64,000 bases of DNA from Prorocentrum cordatum (taxonomy: Eukaryota > Sar > Dinophyceae > Prorocentrales > Prorocentraceae): assembly GCA_963575745.1 (NCBI GenBank), contig CAUYUJ010015948.1, positions 1,395,181 to 1,459,180 on the forward strand, given 5' to 3'. The notes below the pieces were generated by a model, which saw only the letters and a program-made list of their open reading frames with translations, had not been told where the DNA came from and ran no database searches. The translations under genes and the position numbers were made by a program. Of this stretch, positions 27,277 to 35,999 are shown one piece after another (the stretch's first letter is position 1; the number at the start of each line of letters is the position of its first letter).

Positions 27277-29765
27277 GCTGCCAGGCAGCGATAGTCCTTG
27301 TCGTGGTGCGGGTGCACCGCATCATGGACGTAGGAACGGACATCGGCCTCCAGGGCCGTGATCCACGGTGGGGAGTCGCCCAGGGCACGAAGGGCCTCGT
27401 GGGCCTCCTCCCATAGTGCATGGCGATACGTCGCGGCCAACTGCTGCACCGCGTCCGAGCTGGGCTCGCCCGCGCCCTCGCCCGCGCGTAGCAGGAGCAC
27501 CCCAGCAGCTACGTGCAGTAGCAGGCACTGCCGCTCCCCGGCGTCGCCCACCTCCAGGCCCATCGCCTGGCCCATCTCCTCCGTAGGGCTGAGGCGGTCC
27601 CGGTAGTCGAGGAAGTCCCACTGGATGCGGGTGTCCCCGTCCCAGAAGGTATAGGACCCGCGGCCGATCAGCCCGTCGGCGTCCCAGGCAACCGGGCCGA
27701 CCTCGGCCCCGCCCTCGGTGACGTATCCTGCGGCGCAGCTAAGCGCCTCATGCAGGTCGGCTGCCTCACTGCTGAGTCCCCGATGGCCTCGGTCCACGGC
27801 TTCCTCGAGGGCCCGCTCCACGGTGAGCCGCTCCCCGCGCAGGCGCGCCCCCAAGACGCGCCCGCGCACGTGGCTCTGCAAGTACTCGCTGGCCCCCTTC
27901 AGAGGCGCGAAGATGCCCTCGGATTCGAGCTCCTGCATGAGCTTGAGGCGAAGCTCCGGCCCATCACCCGCGGGCTGGGCGTCCCAAGTGGCCGCCGCGC
28001 GCGGGCGGTCGTGGTCTTCGAGCCATCCGAAGTCGGGGCCCTTAACCGCTTCCCTGAGGTCGGATTCCATCGCGGTAAGCTGGAGCGCAGTGTAGTCGTC
28101 CGGGGCCTGCCCCGGGCCCGGGTCGCCCGCCGCTCGCGAGCCGCTACCGCGGCCACGGCCCTTTTCCTTCTGGGAGTCAGGGGCAGCACGGGGGGGTGTG
28201 TCCTCGCCAACCTTCTCGGCCTCGGCTGCCTTGGCTTGCGAGCGTAGCTGCGCAATCATCCCATCCACCTGCTTGGGGTCGATCCGGGGCGTCCCAAGGA
28301 GCCCCCCGCGCCTCGTGAGCTGCATGACTACCGAGTAGTCCAATCCGCGCGTTGACTTGATGGGGTCATGGGAGTTAGGGCAGTCGCAAGCCTTCCGCGA
28401 GCAGCCCATGTGCGTGGTGGCCCCCCAGCAGATAGGGACGTTGTCCTTATTGCGGGGCGCATGCGCCACGGATCGCGTACGCTCCGGGCGTGTTAGTTCC
28501 TTGCCCGCTGGGTACGCCCTCTTGGGGGCTGTCCCCGCTGGGGCCCCGGCGCCCGCCTTGGGCCCCGCCTTCGGCTGGGGCCCAGCCCCCGCCTTGGGCC
28601 TGTCATCACCCTGCGCCGTGGGCCGGGGCTCGCCCATTTCCTCGCCCCCTCCCGCCTTTGGCGGTCGCTTCGTGAGGTGGGCGTTCAGCTGCCCATTGAG
28701 GAGGCGCGTGAGTGCGGCCTTACGCCGGGGCACGACTACCTGCTGGTAGTAGGCATTCGGGTCCCCGAGGTCGAACGTTCGGGGCAAGTCGTAGCCGTTC
28801 TCCGGCATGAGCAGGATGTACTTGATGTCCTCCCTCCTCGGGTTCTCGGTGTCGAGCTCCCGGCAGAGCCGACGCCTGAGCTCCCGTAGCTCCTCGACCC
28901 AGGTGCTTCGGAGCTCTTCCCACAGATCCTTGACCCAATGGTCTGGGAACTCCGAGGGGTCCCTCTCGAAGGCCGCCTCCAAGAACCCTAGCGACCGCCG
29001 ACGCTCCGCCCCGTGTGCGACCCCTACGATGGACTCGAACATCTGGATCTCGCACCGGGCCCTCTTGAACCAGGTCGCCATGTGGGTGGCGGGCCGCTGG
29101 CGGGGCTCCAGCTTGTCGTCCACAGGGAGCCGGTAGCCATCGAAGTCCTCGTCACGCGCGGGGACGCAGTCGTCCACTGCCAGGTCGTGTGGACCCGTCC
29201 CGAAGGCGAGCGCCGCGTAGCCGTGCGCCACACGGTTGGTAACCAGGCAGGGAAACCCGATCGTCTTGAGCGTGCTCTTGGAGTGCGCACACATGCGCTT
29301 GAGGGAGTCGAACAAGTCCTTCCCCGTGATCCCCTCGCAGGCCTCAACCACGAAGGTGTTGCATCCCCTGGCTATGTAAAGATCCAGTTCCTCGTCCCGA
29401 CCGATCCCTGCCCTGGTGCCCCGGGCCTTCTTGTCGCCCTCGGTGGCCCGCGCCTGCCGCTCGGCGGCGAGGACGTGGCGTTCGGTGAGGCGGTTCTGGC
29501 GATCCAGGCGCTCGATGATCTGGGCTTCGGCCTCGGCTGCAAGCCCGCCCAGGGCGCCCGCCGCCCCGGCGTCGTCTGGACCCCCGGCCCGCTCCCCACC
29601 CAGGCCACCCCCGTGGGGCGTCTGGCCAGTGAGGTGCCCAAGGACCGAGGCTCCGTCGAGGAGCGGGTTGGCCCCACGCGCGGGCCCCCCGCGTCCATCG
29701 CGTGCCAGTAGGTCCCGATCGCCCAGCAAGCCCCGGCGTGGGCCCGTGGGTTGGACGGGGGGCAT
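27162..29765 (-). CDS. Retroelement ORF2: Gag-like protein with CCCH zinc finger (867 aa)
   Basis: The ATG at 29765 (MPPVQPTG) sits in a frame already open from about 30013, so it may also be reached by a frameshift from the upstream ORF. The body (about 125-370) is alpha-helical and lacks enzymatic motifs, with segments such as FDSLKRMCAHSKSTLKTIGF and WVKDLWEELRSTWVEELREL. A Pro/Lys/Gly-rich linker (375-425) leads to a CCCH zinc finger: Cys446, Cys455, Cys460 or Cys462 and His466 (PICWGATTHMGC, KACDCPNSH). Capsid-like helices followed by a basic linker and zinc finger are the plan of retroelement Gag proteins, and the position upstream of RT fits. The last 115 bases overlap the nominal start of the RT ORF. 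Gag function is inferred from layout, not from a recognised Gag family. Confidence 0.75.
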   Translation of the reverse strand: MPPVQPTGPRRGLLGDRDLLARDGRGGPARGANPLLDGASVLGHLTGQTPHGGGLGGERAGGPDDAGAAGALGGLAAEAEAQIIERLDRQNRLTERHVLAAERQARATEGDKKARGTRAGIGRDEELDLYIARGCNTFVVEACEGITGKDLFDSLKRMCAHSKSTLKTIGFPCLVTNRVAHGYAALAFGTGPHDLAVDDCVPARDEDFDGYRLPVDDKLEPRQRPATHMATWFKRARCEIQMFESIVGVAHGAERRRSLGFLEAAFERDPSEFPDHWVKDLWEELRSTWVEELRELRRRLCRELDTENPRREDIKYILLMPENGYDLPRTFDLGDPNAYYQQVVVPRRKAALTRLLNGQLNAHLTKRPPKAGGGEEMGEPRPTAQGDDRPKAGAGPQPKAGPKAGAGAPAGTAPKRAYPAGKELTRPERTRSVAHAPRNKDNVPICWGATTHMGCSRKACDCPNSHDPIKSTRGLDYSVVMQLTRRGGLLGTPRIDPKQVDGMIAQLRSQAKAAEAEKVGEDTPPRAAPDSQKEKGRGRGSGSRAAGDPGPGQAPDDYTALQLTAMESDLREAVKGPDFGWLEDHDRPRAAATWDAQPAGDGPELRLKLMQELESEGIFAPLKGASEYLQSHVRGRVLGARLRGERLTVERALEEAVDRGHRGLSSEAADLHEALSCAAGYVTEGGAEVGPVAWDADGLIGRGSYTFWDGDTRIQWDFLDYRDRLSPTEEMGQAMGLEVGDAGERQCLLLHVAAGVLLLRAGEGAGEPSSDAVQQLAATYRHALWEEAHEALRALGDSPPWITALEADVRSYVHDAVHPHHDKDYRCLAACPVTDLDAVTLQVHRVNGSGRLCVDHLMGTGVGAEDQ

Positions 29766-31885
29766 GGCCCCGAAGAGCTCGCGTCGGGGTCCCTGCCTCG
29801 GGCTGGGACCCCGTCCCCGCGCCGAGCGGCTCCGCGACCCCTCGCGTGAGAGGCTGCCCTGCAGGGATCCTTGTCGGCGGCCGCAGCACGCTCCCGCGCG
29901 CGCGCTTCCAGCTGCGCATCCTCCAAATCCGCGAGGGCGCGCTCCAGATCGGGCCCCAGTGGGCCCGCCGCTGCCACCTGTGCGACTCCCCGCCGCAGCT
30001 GCCGTTCCGCCTGATCAAGCGGAACCCCGAGCAGGTCCGCGGTCATACCTAATGCGCTGAGGGCCGCCGCTTGGCCCCCCCGTCCCTTGAGATCCTCGGC
30101 TCGCAAGGAATCCATGAATATTTCGAGGGGGTCGGGCTCCTCAGCATCCTCGCTCACGCCGGCGGCGGCCGCTGCCAAGCGCGGCGGTGCCGCCACGGGG
30201 GCTGGGCGGGGCAAGCCCTCCATCCCGGGCGCAGGTTGCGCCCCCTGCGCGCCGCCCCGCCGATGGTGGCCGAGTGTGCGCACCGGGTCGTGCTGCAGCT
30301 GCTGGCGCTCCGTGCTCGTCAGGTAGCGCCGCCTCCAGCCGCTCGCGCTTTCCACGTCCACACCGCCCCACTGCTCCTGGCGTAACATCGCCAGCAGATC
30401 CTGCGGGATGTGGTGGGCGATGACACGCAACCCCACTTCCCGCGCGCCATGGGGGACCTCGTACAGCAGCCGGTTGATCCAATCTATCGGGTAGCGCCCG
30501 TCCTCCAGCGGAGGGGGGTGCCGTACGACCTCGCTGGCTGGGACCTCCACCCTGACGCCCTCGAGGCTAGTCCCGATGATAAGTCGTGCGTCCCCGCCAG
30601 TGCCCCGTGCGTCGAGCCCCTCGCATTCCCCCAATAGAATATACCAAGGACTCGCCGGGGGCGCGCCGTACGCCTCCTCGGCTCCCCGAGGGTCGCCCGG
30701 GAGTATCGGGCAGACCTTCACGAGTAGGGGCTCCTGGAGCCACCCGTGATGGGCGATCCGATCGCCCGGGGCTCCGCGGTCGGCAGACCGTGAGCGTTCG
30801 CAGGCCCTTGCTTCCGCGGAGCGCGAACGACGCGGCTGCGGCCCAGAGGCGAGGGCCTGCACCCTCGAGGGCTCAACATCGACGGATGGGCCCACGGCTG
30901 GCGGTGGCGGGGCAGCGGGCGGGGGGTGGACCGGCCCGGGCGCTAAGCCAACCCCATCGGCGGCATGCGCGGTCCAATCGCGCGCCCTGGCGGGGCTTGG
31001 AGCCCGCACTCGCATGCGACGGCGCAGGCCCCCGGGGATCCCAGGTTGGACCGTCGCTTCGACGCGCACGGTGCGACCCTCGTCCCGTCGGAGGTGTTCC
31101 CCGCACATCGGGGCCCCCCCACAGCTACCCTTCGCCATGCGGAGGCAAGTGGGGAGGCTGCATTTGCGGCCGATCAGGGTAGACCGGTACTTCTGCGCAT
31201 GGTGGGCGCAGAGGTGCACCTGTGCATTGAGGCAATGCCCCGGCCGGGGGACGTCCGACACCTCTGCGTCCTCCTGTAGCAGAACAGTCGCCTCCTGCAT
31301 CCCTCGGTCGCCGCACCCCTCCGGCTGGAGGGGGCGTGCGCCACCTGCGAGCTGCACCCCAACTTGTGCGGCTTGGCAGGGGCGCTCCTCCGCCTCCACC
31401 TCGCTCTCCGAATCGATGTCCAGGCGGCGATAGCCCGTGGCGTCGGTGATGTAGCGGGGCTCCGGCCGGCCCCGGCACAGCCATCCAAGTACCGACCAGG
31501 GTGAGCAAAGCAGCCACTTGACGACCCCGAATACCTTCCGGAGTCCCACGCCGACTGCCCGGCAGGCTGTGGCCTTACCGTGCTCAGCCAAGTCCACGAT
31601 CTGTGTGTGGTCAATGGCCGCGTACTGGTCGACATGCATGGGGTGCGCCACTGGACAGGAGGCGCACTCGACGGCACGGCATAGATGCACGTTCCCTGTC
31701 TCCTCGAGGTTCAGCCGCCACTTACGACTGGTGCACCCCAGAACCTGCCCGATCTTGATGTTGAGCCCGTGGCGGTCCAGTCGGTACCGGTCCGCGAAGT
31801 TGCAGCTGATGCGGGCCACCTGCCCGTGCTTGCGCAGAAGCACGTGGTTGTATGCCCGATTGGTTCCCGGCCGCGGACCCCCTTT
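29372..31885 (-). CDS. Retroelement ORF1b: Cys/His-rich protein in the -1 frame of ORF1a
   Basis: This frame is open from upstream of ORF1a's end (32149) to 29372, but peptide quality becomes convincing only from about 31880: GTNRAYNHVLLRKHGQVARI, HGLNIKIGQVLG, HLCRAVECASCPVAHPMH. A hydrophobic segment (VVKWLLCSPWSVLGWLC) and a Cys/His cluster follow (LCAHHAQKYRSTL, KCSLPTCLRM, MCGEHLRRDEG), likely zinc-binding. After a Pro/Arg-rich linker, a region with SPWYILLGECEGL and YPIDWINRLLYEVP appears globular, then WRRRYLTSTERQQL. From about 29900 down, this frame loses coherence while ORF2's frame gains it. It has no obvious Met of its own near 31880, so translation by -1 frameshifting from ORF1a at AAAGGGG (31885-31879) is the simplest model. 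Function unknown. Confidence 0.6.
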   Translation of the reverse strand, partial: KGGPRPGTNRAYNHVLLRKHGQVARISCNFADRYRLDRHGLNIKIGQVLGCTSRKWRLNLEETGNVHLCRAVECASCPVAHPMHVDQYAAIDHTQIVDLAEHGKATACRAVGVGLRKVFGVVKWLLCSPWSVLGWLCRGRPEPRYITDATGYRRLDIDSESEVEAEERPCQAAQVGVQLAGGARPLQPEGCGDRGMQEATVLLQEDAEVSDVPRPGHCLNAQVHLCAHHAQKYRSTLIGRKCSLPTCLRMAKGSCGGAPMCGEHLRRDEGRTVRVEATVQPGIPGGLRRRMRVRAPSPARARDWTAHAADGVGLAPGPVHPPPAAPPPPAVGPSVDVEPSRVQALASGPQPRRSRSAEARACERSRSADRGAPGDRIAHHGWLQEPLLVKVCPILPGDPRGAEEAYGAPPASPWYILLGECEGLDARGTGGDARLIIGTSLEGVRVEVPASEVVRHPPPLEDGRYPIDWINRLLYEVPHGAREVGLRVIAHHIPQDLLAMLRQEQWGGVDVESASGWRRRYLTSTERQQLQHDPVRTLGHHRRGGAQGAQPAPGMEGLPRPAPVAAPPRLAAAAAGVSEDAEEPDPLEIFMDSLRAEDLKGRGGQAAALSALGMTADLLGVPLDQAERQLRRGVAQVAAAGPLGPDLERALADLEDAQLEARARERAAAADKDPCRAASHARGRGAARRGDGVPARGRDPDASSSGPCPPSNPRAHAGACWAIGTYWHAMDAGGPRVGPTRSSTEPRSLGTSLARRPTGVAWVGSGPGVQTTPGRRAPWAGLQPRPKPRSSSAWIARTASPNATSSPPSGRRGPPRATRRPGAPGQGSVGTRNWIFT

Positions 31886-32874
31886 GTGTAGAACTCCGTT
31901 TCCACCACGCCGCCCAAGCCCGGCCCGCGCCAGCGCACCAGCAAGGGAGTCGGAGGGGGTGGGGGGAGATGGGCGCCGGGCCCATCGCCTCCGCGTCGCT
32001 GGCAGCACCGGGTAATCTGGTACCACGCCCAGCGGAGTCCCCCGGCGGCCCACAGCATAGGCTGGGCTGCGGTGTTGACGATGAAAGCCAGGGCACCCAA
32101 CACGAACGTGAAGATGCCAAGGGCGAAGCAAAGGACAGCGGTCTCCCACCAGTACCCGAGCATCTTAACGCCCAGGCGGTCGATGGCGGATCCAATCCAT
32201 CCGCCGCTCGCGCGGATCGTGCCAGTGTGGTCGGGGGAACTCACCCACGCTCCGTAGCCCACGAACTCGAAGACCCAGGCTGCGAATCCCCAACCGGGAC
32301 CTGGCCCCGCCTCCGGGGGCGGGGTAGGTGGCGGCGGTGGCGGTGGGGGTACGTTCCGGCCAGCCCACCAATGGGGCAGGTGCGGGACCCAACCACTCCA
32401 CCCCCAATACCCGTCCAGCCCGCGCGGCGGTTCAGGCTCGCCATCGCCCGTCCGGTTTCCCGGGGCGGACGGCTGCCCAGGCGCGCCCGTGGGCTCGTCG
32501 TTCCCTCCGTATGCCGGCGTAGCTGGGCTGCCCGTGGGCTCGCCCTTGCCTACGCGCCCGATGCCCGCGGGTGTGGTCGTTGTAGTCGACCCTGACCGCG
32601 GCGGCGCAGGGACGCCCGGCGTCCCCGGGGGCTTGGCCTGCGGCCCTCGCCCCTTACCCCCTGCAGGCGCGGGCTTGGCGGGCGGTCCTCGCCCCTTGCC
32701 TTGCCCCCCACCGCCTGGCGGCAGCGCTGTCGGCCCGGGCAGGGCTGACGGCGTCGGCGCTGGGACCTCATTTCCCCCGCGCCCGAACGGCAGCCAGCCC
32801 AGTGCCCCTTGGACCGTGAAAGCACCGCCCATAACCAAGATCATCAGGTGCGCTCCCAGGAAGCCCACAGCCAT
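31711..32874 (-). CDS. Retroelement ORF1a: proline-rich membrane protein (387 aa in this frame)
   Basis: The ATG at 32874 is the first substantial start on the element strand, 178 bases from its 5' end. Residues 3-28 are hydrophobic (FLGAHLMILVMGGAFTVQG), like a signal peptide or anchor. Residues 30-190 are Pro/Gly-rich linkers, including repeats of KGRGPPAKP type and a run of Pro (175-186). Residues 195-235 are aromatic (GWGFAAWVFEFVGYGAWVSS), and 242-285 contain one or two strong membrane helices (ETAVLCFALGIFTFVLGALA). After TEFYTKG the frame loses quality and ORF1b's -1 frame becomes coherent, so the last 55 residues in this frame are probably not used. A membrane protein as the first ORF is unusual for a DIRS-order element. 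No family recognised. Confidence 0.65.
   Translation of the reverse strand: MAVGFLGAHLMILVMGGAFTVQGALGWLPFGRGGNEVPAPTPSALPGPTALPPGGGGQGKGRGPPAKPAPAGGKGRGPQAKPPGTPGVPAPPRSGSTTTTTPAGIGRVGKGEPTGSPATPAYGGNDEPTGAPGQPSAPGNRTGDGEPEPPRGLDGYWGWSGWVPHLPHWWAGRNVPPPPPPPPTPPPEAGPGPGWGFAAWVFEFVGYGAWVSSPDHTGTIRASGGWIGSAIDRLGVKMLGYWWETAVLCFALGIFTFVLGALAFIVNTAAQPMLWAAGGLRWAWYQITRCCQRRGGDGPGAHLPPPPPTPLLVRWRGPGLGGVVETEFYTKGVRGREPIGHTTTCFCASTGRWPASAATSRTGTDWTATGSTSRSGRFWGAPVVSGG
31879..31885 (-). promoter_or_regulatory. Candidate -1 ribosomal frameshift site (AAAGGGG)
   Basis: In the ORF1a frame the sequence reads A AAG GGG GTC, which fits the X XXY YYZ slippery pattern with X=A and Y=G. Slipping back one base enters the ORF1b frame (AAA GGG GGT CCG) exactly where ORF1b becomes coherent. 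AAAGGGG is less slippery than classical heptamers, and I did not identify a defined downstream pseudoknot, though the following sequence is GC-rich. Confidence 0.45.
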
Positions 32875-32947
32875 GGCACCACAGACGCGCTACCTAGTCC
32901 GCGGACTAGCACGGCTGTGGTTGTGGCCGCCCCGCGGCCCCCCGGAA

Positions 32948-33052
32948 CACCCGCGCGTCGGCCAGAGCCGAACGCTACGGACCCAAAATGGCTACCTGAG
33001 CCCACACACCCTCCCACTTAACCTGCAGTCTACAACCAATCAGACTATACAA
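32948..33052 (-). repeat. Terminal repeat A1 (5' end of the element)
   Basis: 105 bp matching A2 with one difference. In the sense direction it contains GTAGCCATTTTGG (32995-32983), a 13-base match to the core of the dinoflagellate spliced leader, preceded by GGCTCAG, which resembles the leader's 3' end. A leader of about 70 bases separates A1 from the ORF1a start. Confidence 0.93.
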
Positions 33053-35280
33053 TTTCCCAATCCCCCCCTCCCCTCAAACTTTGCCCCAGTCGCCTGCAGT
33101 CATGAGGACGGCGAGCGGGAGGCTGAGGAGGGAGAGCAGGACGAGGCGCAGGAAGGGGCCAGGCGGTTCAAACGCTGGAGGAGAAGGATAAACGAGCAGC
33201 GACTGCGCGAGGTGCGAGATCCTGGAGAAACACGACGGGGCAACATTCCGCCGACCAGGATTTCGAGGCGGACCCAGCATTGGCAACGAGAAGCCTCCAC
33301 CAGGCCCCCGAAAGGGCAAACATCGCAAACATCCAGCGGGCCGATTTTTCAATGCGTGGGCCATCTTGGGCCCAAAACTTTTCGACTCCTGCCCCATGGC
33401 TGTCTTTTCGGCCCCGAGCCGCTCTGGATGGTCGCAAGGCCCGGAACTGGCTTCTAGAGGCCCAAGCTGGTGACAACCTGTGACAACCTGGCCGCCTCGA
33501 CTGTTGTCAAGACGCCGGAAGCTGGGATCGTCCACCCATGCAACCCTCGAGCCCCGAGTCTCCCTCTGAGGCTGACCAGGGCACCGAGGCGAGCACAGGC
33601 TGGGCGCGGGCGGACGCCTTCGTGCACATCGTGCCCACTCCAGGCTTCGAGGAGAAGACCCAGCCCAGGTCCCCAGCCAACTTCAGGAACAACACGTCGC
33701 CAGGCCCGGCTACGGTCTTCACCACTCTGGAGAGGTGTTTAGCTGTTGGGTCGAACGAGGGAGGAAGATGGCGATGATGAGAAACGCAAGGGCTGACTAT
33801 GACGCAACGGCGTACGAGTCTGCATGCGGAGATCAGCGAAGACTTCATGGAATGGCGCTGGACCCCCTTCCCCTGGCGCCCAGCGCCCCAAGATATCCGC
33901 GCTGGCCTCCGAAGGCTTATGTTTACGCCGAGGTGAGAGGAGGCTAAAGACGTGCAGGAGAGGAGTCTAGTCGCACTGGCCGTCTCAGCGCAAGTGGTTC
34001 AGGGTATTAGCTCTGCCATGCTGCCTTCTCCAACTTCGGGGAGGAGCTCAACCTCTCACCCCATCGTCCCCCAGGGGAAAGGGCGGTCACGAGAAGTCAA
34101 AGGTTGCCCCGAAAGGCCGCAAGACGCCCTTCACGACCCCAAAATCCACACCAGAAGAACACGAAGTGGACCCAAGAGGTGATTTTGTCGGACTCCGACG
34201 GGGGGGGAGGGGGGACGCTCAATGTGGGATCGCCTGTCTCCTGGATCGCCCCAGGAGGGCCCCAAGAGGAACCCAAATGCGCCCCAGGAGAGCCCCAAGA
34301 TACCCCCAAGAGGCTCCCGACGGTTCCCAGGTTGGCCATCATTAGGGGATTTCCATTTTGAATCAGCTTCGGGAGGACAATCCTGCGCGAGCTCTGAAAA
34401 GACCTTTATGGTTGGCTCTTGGTTGCTCGGGCTGATCCCGAGCTTGAGGTTTGACGGCTGACCCCCCCCCACTCGTTCTGCCACTGCATGCTTCTACGCT
34501 TCCCTGCTCACGGCGAACCACCGAATCATACTTTCTGAATGGGCTGGCGAGGGTAATAACGCGACGCGTCAAACATTCTGGAAGCTCCACAAGTGAGCAA
34601 CGGAGGAAACGGGGTCTCATGCGCAAGAGAAGCGCCGCGACTTCATGTAGGCCGCCAGCGCGGCACGCCGCGTGGAAATGAGGGCGTTCAGGCGACACTG
34701 ACCGCGCAATCGAACCAGATGTTCTACATCGCTCATGCGTAACTGCTCGCCGCACGACCACTCCGAGGCAGCGGCCACTACGGCATGCCCACTTTGCTCT
34801 TTTGCCTCGTGGGTCGGTGGGCCCGTTGCGCTGCCAGAATTCGGGGACTGTGGCAAGCAGGGGACGTACACTCACGATTGCCGGAGCCTAGGCAGACCTC
34901 GGAGCAAAACTCCTCCTCGGCTTTTCAAAGTTTCTGGCTTCGCCAATATCTCGAGCCCTGGCTTGCATGGCGGAGGTAGACCCTCCCATTGCATCAACCC
35001 TGCTCCCCTTCACAACAAACTGCATTGACACACGGCTGGCGACCCGCCAAACACCTGGAATGAAAACCGATGGAACTCCTCCCGCTTTGGACGGTGTCGA
35101 CCCAGCACGCGCGAAGCTTCGAGCAGTGTGAAACCAACTCAACTCATCCTCCACATCCTCCCCTGACGGGGAACATAAGGGGTGGACCAGCTCAAGGGGG
35201 AACACATCGATCTGGAATCGGCGATACACCGCAGATAGATTTAGGTCGGGCATGTCCCCCAACATGGGGATTTTGAAGGA
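33053..35280. other. Flank of the retroelement; no recognisable gene
   Basis: The first 20 or so bases (TTTCCCAATCCCCCCCTCCC) continue the dispersed repeat of 17320-17463. The rest contains only short ORFs without motifs. A run of similar short blocks with CCCAGGAGGGCCCCAAGAGG lies near 34240-34330. Confidence 0.5.
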
Positions 35281-35393
35281 AACATGGAAAATAGAAAAAT
35301 ACCCCCAAATGGTCAAAAAATGCTCAAAAAATCGTCCCCAGACTATTTTTTGACTATTTTCGAATATTCCCCCTGTAGAGGGACAGACAGACC
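35281..35393. repeat. AT-rich hairpin element, copy 1
   Basis: AAATGGTCAAAAAATGCTC at the left pairs with GACTATTTTTTGACTATTTT at the right around a short centre; the right end reads CCCCCTGTAGAGGGACAG. A clearly related copy lies at 37783-37897 in the same orientation. No ORF. It is a candidate miniature inverted-repeat element. Confidence 0.6.
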
Positions 35394-35849
35394 CGACTTG
35401 AAAATAGATCGTCGGCAAACCCCGATATCGAATCCGCACCTGCCTGGGCGGGGTGGGCTACCGGGCCCCTATCGGCAATCGATGAGCGATTAGGGGTCGA
35501 TGCCTCCTCCCTCTGAGCCGAAGGTCCCCCCGAAAACGCTGCCCCTGAGCATCCGCCGTCTCCTCACTCCACAAGGAGACCACCACACCTGCACACTTAC
35601 ATACAGATAGACTCACTTGCGGAACATGCAGAGGCCACGTCTGGATGCGCACGCGGAGGGCCCGTCCACTGGGCCGCACAAGAGCCAAGCGCTGGGAAGA
35701 CGTGCTTCCGCGCGTGAACAAGGCTCTCGCACAGGCCAACCACGTCATGTGTATCCAACTGCTTGGGATGTGCCCCCATGTTTTCCCAAATCATCCTGTG
35801 GTGTTGGGTCCTCGTTTTGAAGAGATAGTCCCCGCGTCCTTCCCTCCGT

Positions 35850-35952
35850 CCTTCCGCTCCCTCCTCCTCCTCCTTCTCCGTCTCCTCCTCCTCCTCCGCC
35901 TCCTCCACCTCCTCCTCGTCCTCCTCCTCGTCCTCCTCCTCCTCCTCAGCAT
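35850..35952. repeat. (CTC)n microsatellite
   Basis: Nearly uninterrupted CTC/TCC/CGT triplets on the + strand. Confidence 0.9.
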
Positions 35953-35999
35953 CGTCACCCTCCGGCACACCCCTCACACGTTCGTGGCCCCATAGGGAG

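Larger units (their letters stand above)
17464..33052 (-). mobile_element. 15.6-kb tyrosine-recombinase retrotransposon with split direct repeats (Ngaro/PAT-like, DIRS order)
   Basis: Read on the minus strand the element is A1 (33052-32948), internal region, B1 (18024-17815), A2 (17814-17710), a 36-base spacer, B2 (17673-17464). A is 105 bp with one mismatch between copies; B is 210 bp and looks identical. This A1-ORFs-B1-A2-B2 layout is the split-direct-repeat structure known from Ngaro and PAT elements. The internal region encodes RT, RNase H and a tyrosine recombinase with complete catalytic residues, which define the DIRS order. The long ORFs are open and overlap slightly. Known DIRS-order elements are mostly about 4-7 kb, so this one is unusually large and carries extra ORFs. 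No target-site duplication is visible, as expected for recombinase-mediated insertion. Confidence 0.9.

Noticed and set aside
17464-33052. A prokaryotic operon, suggested by ORFs overlapping by a few bases
   Set aside because: RT, RNase H, recombinase and terminal repeats define a eukaryotic retroelement, and no Shine-Dalgarno-like spacing is consistent.
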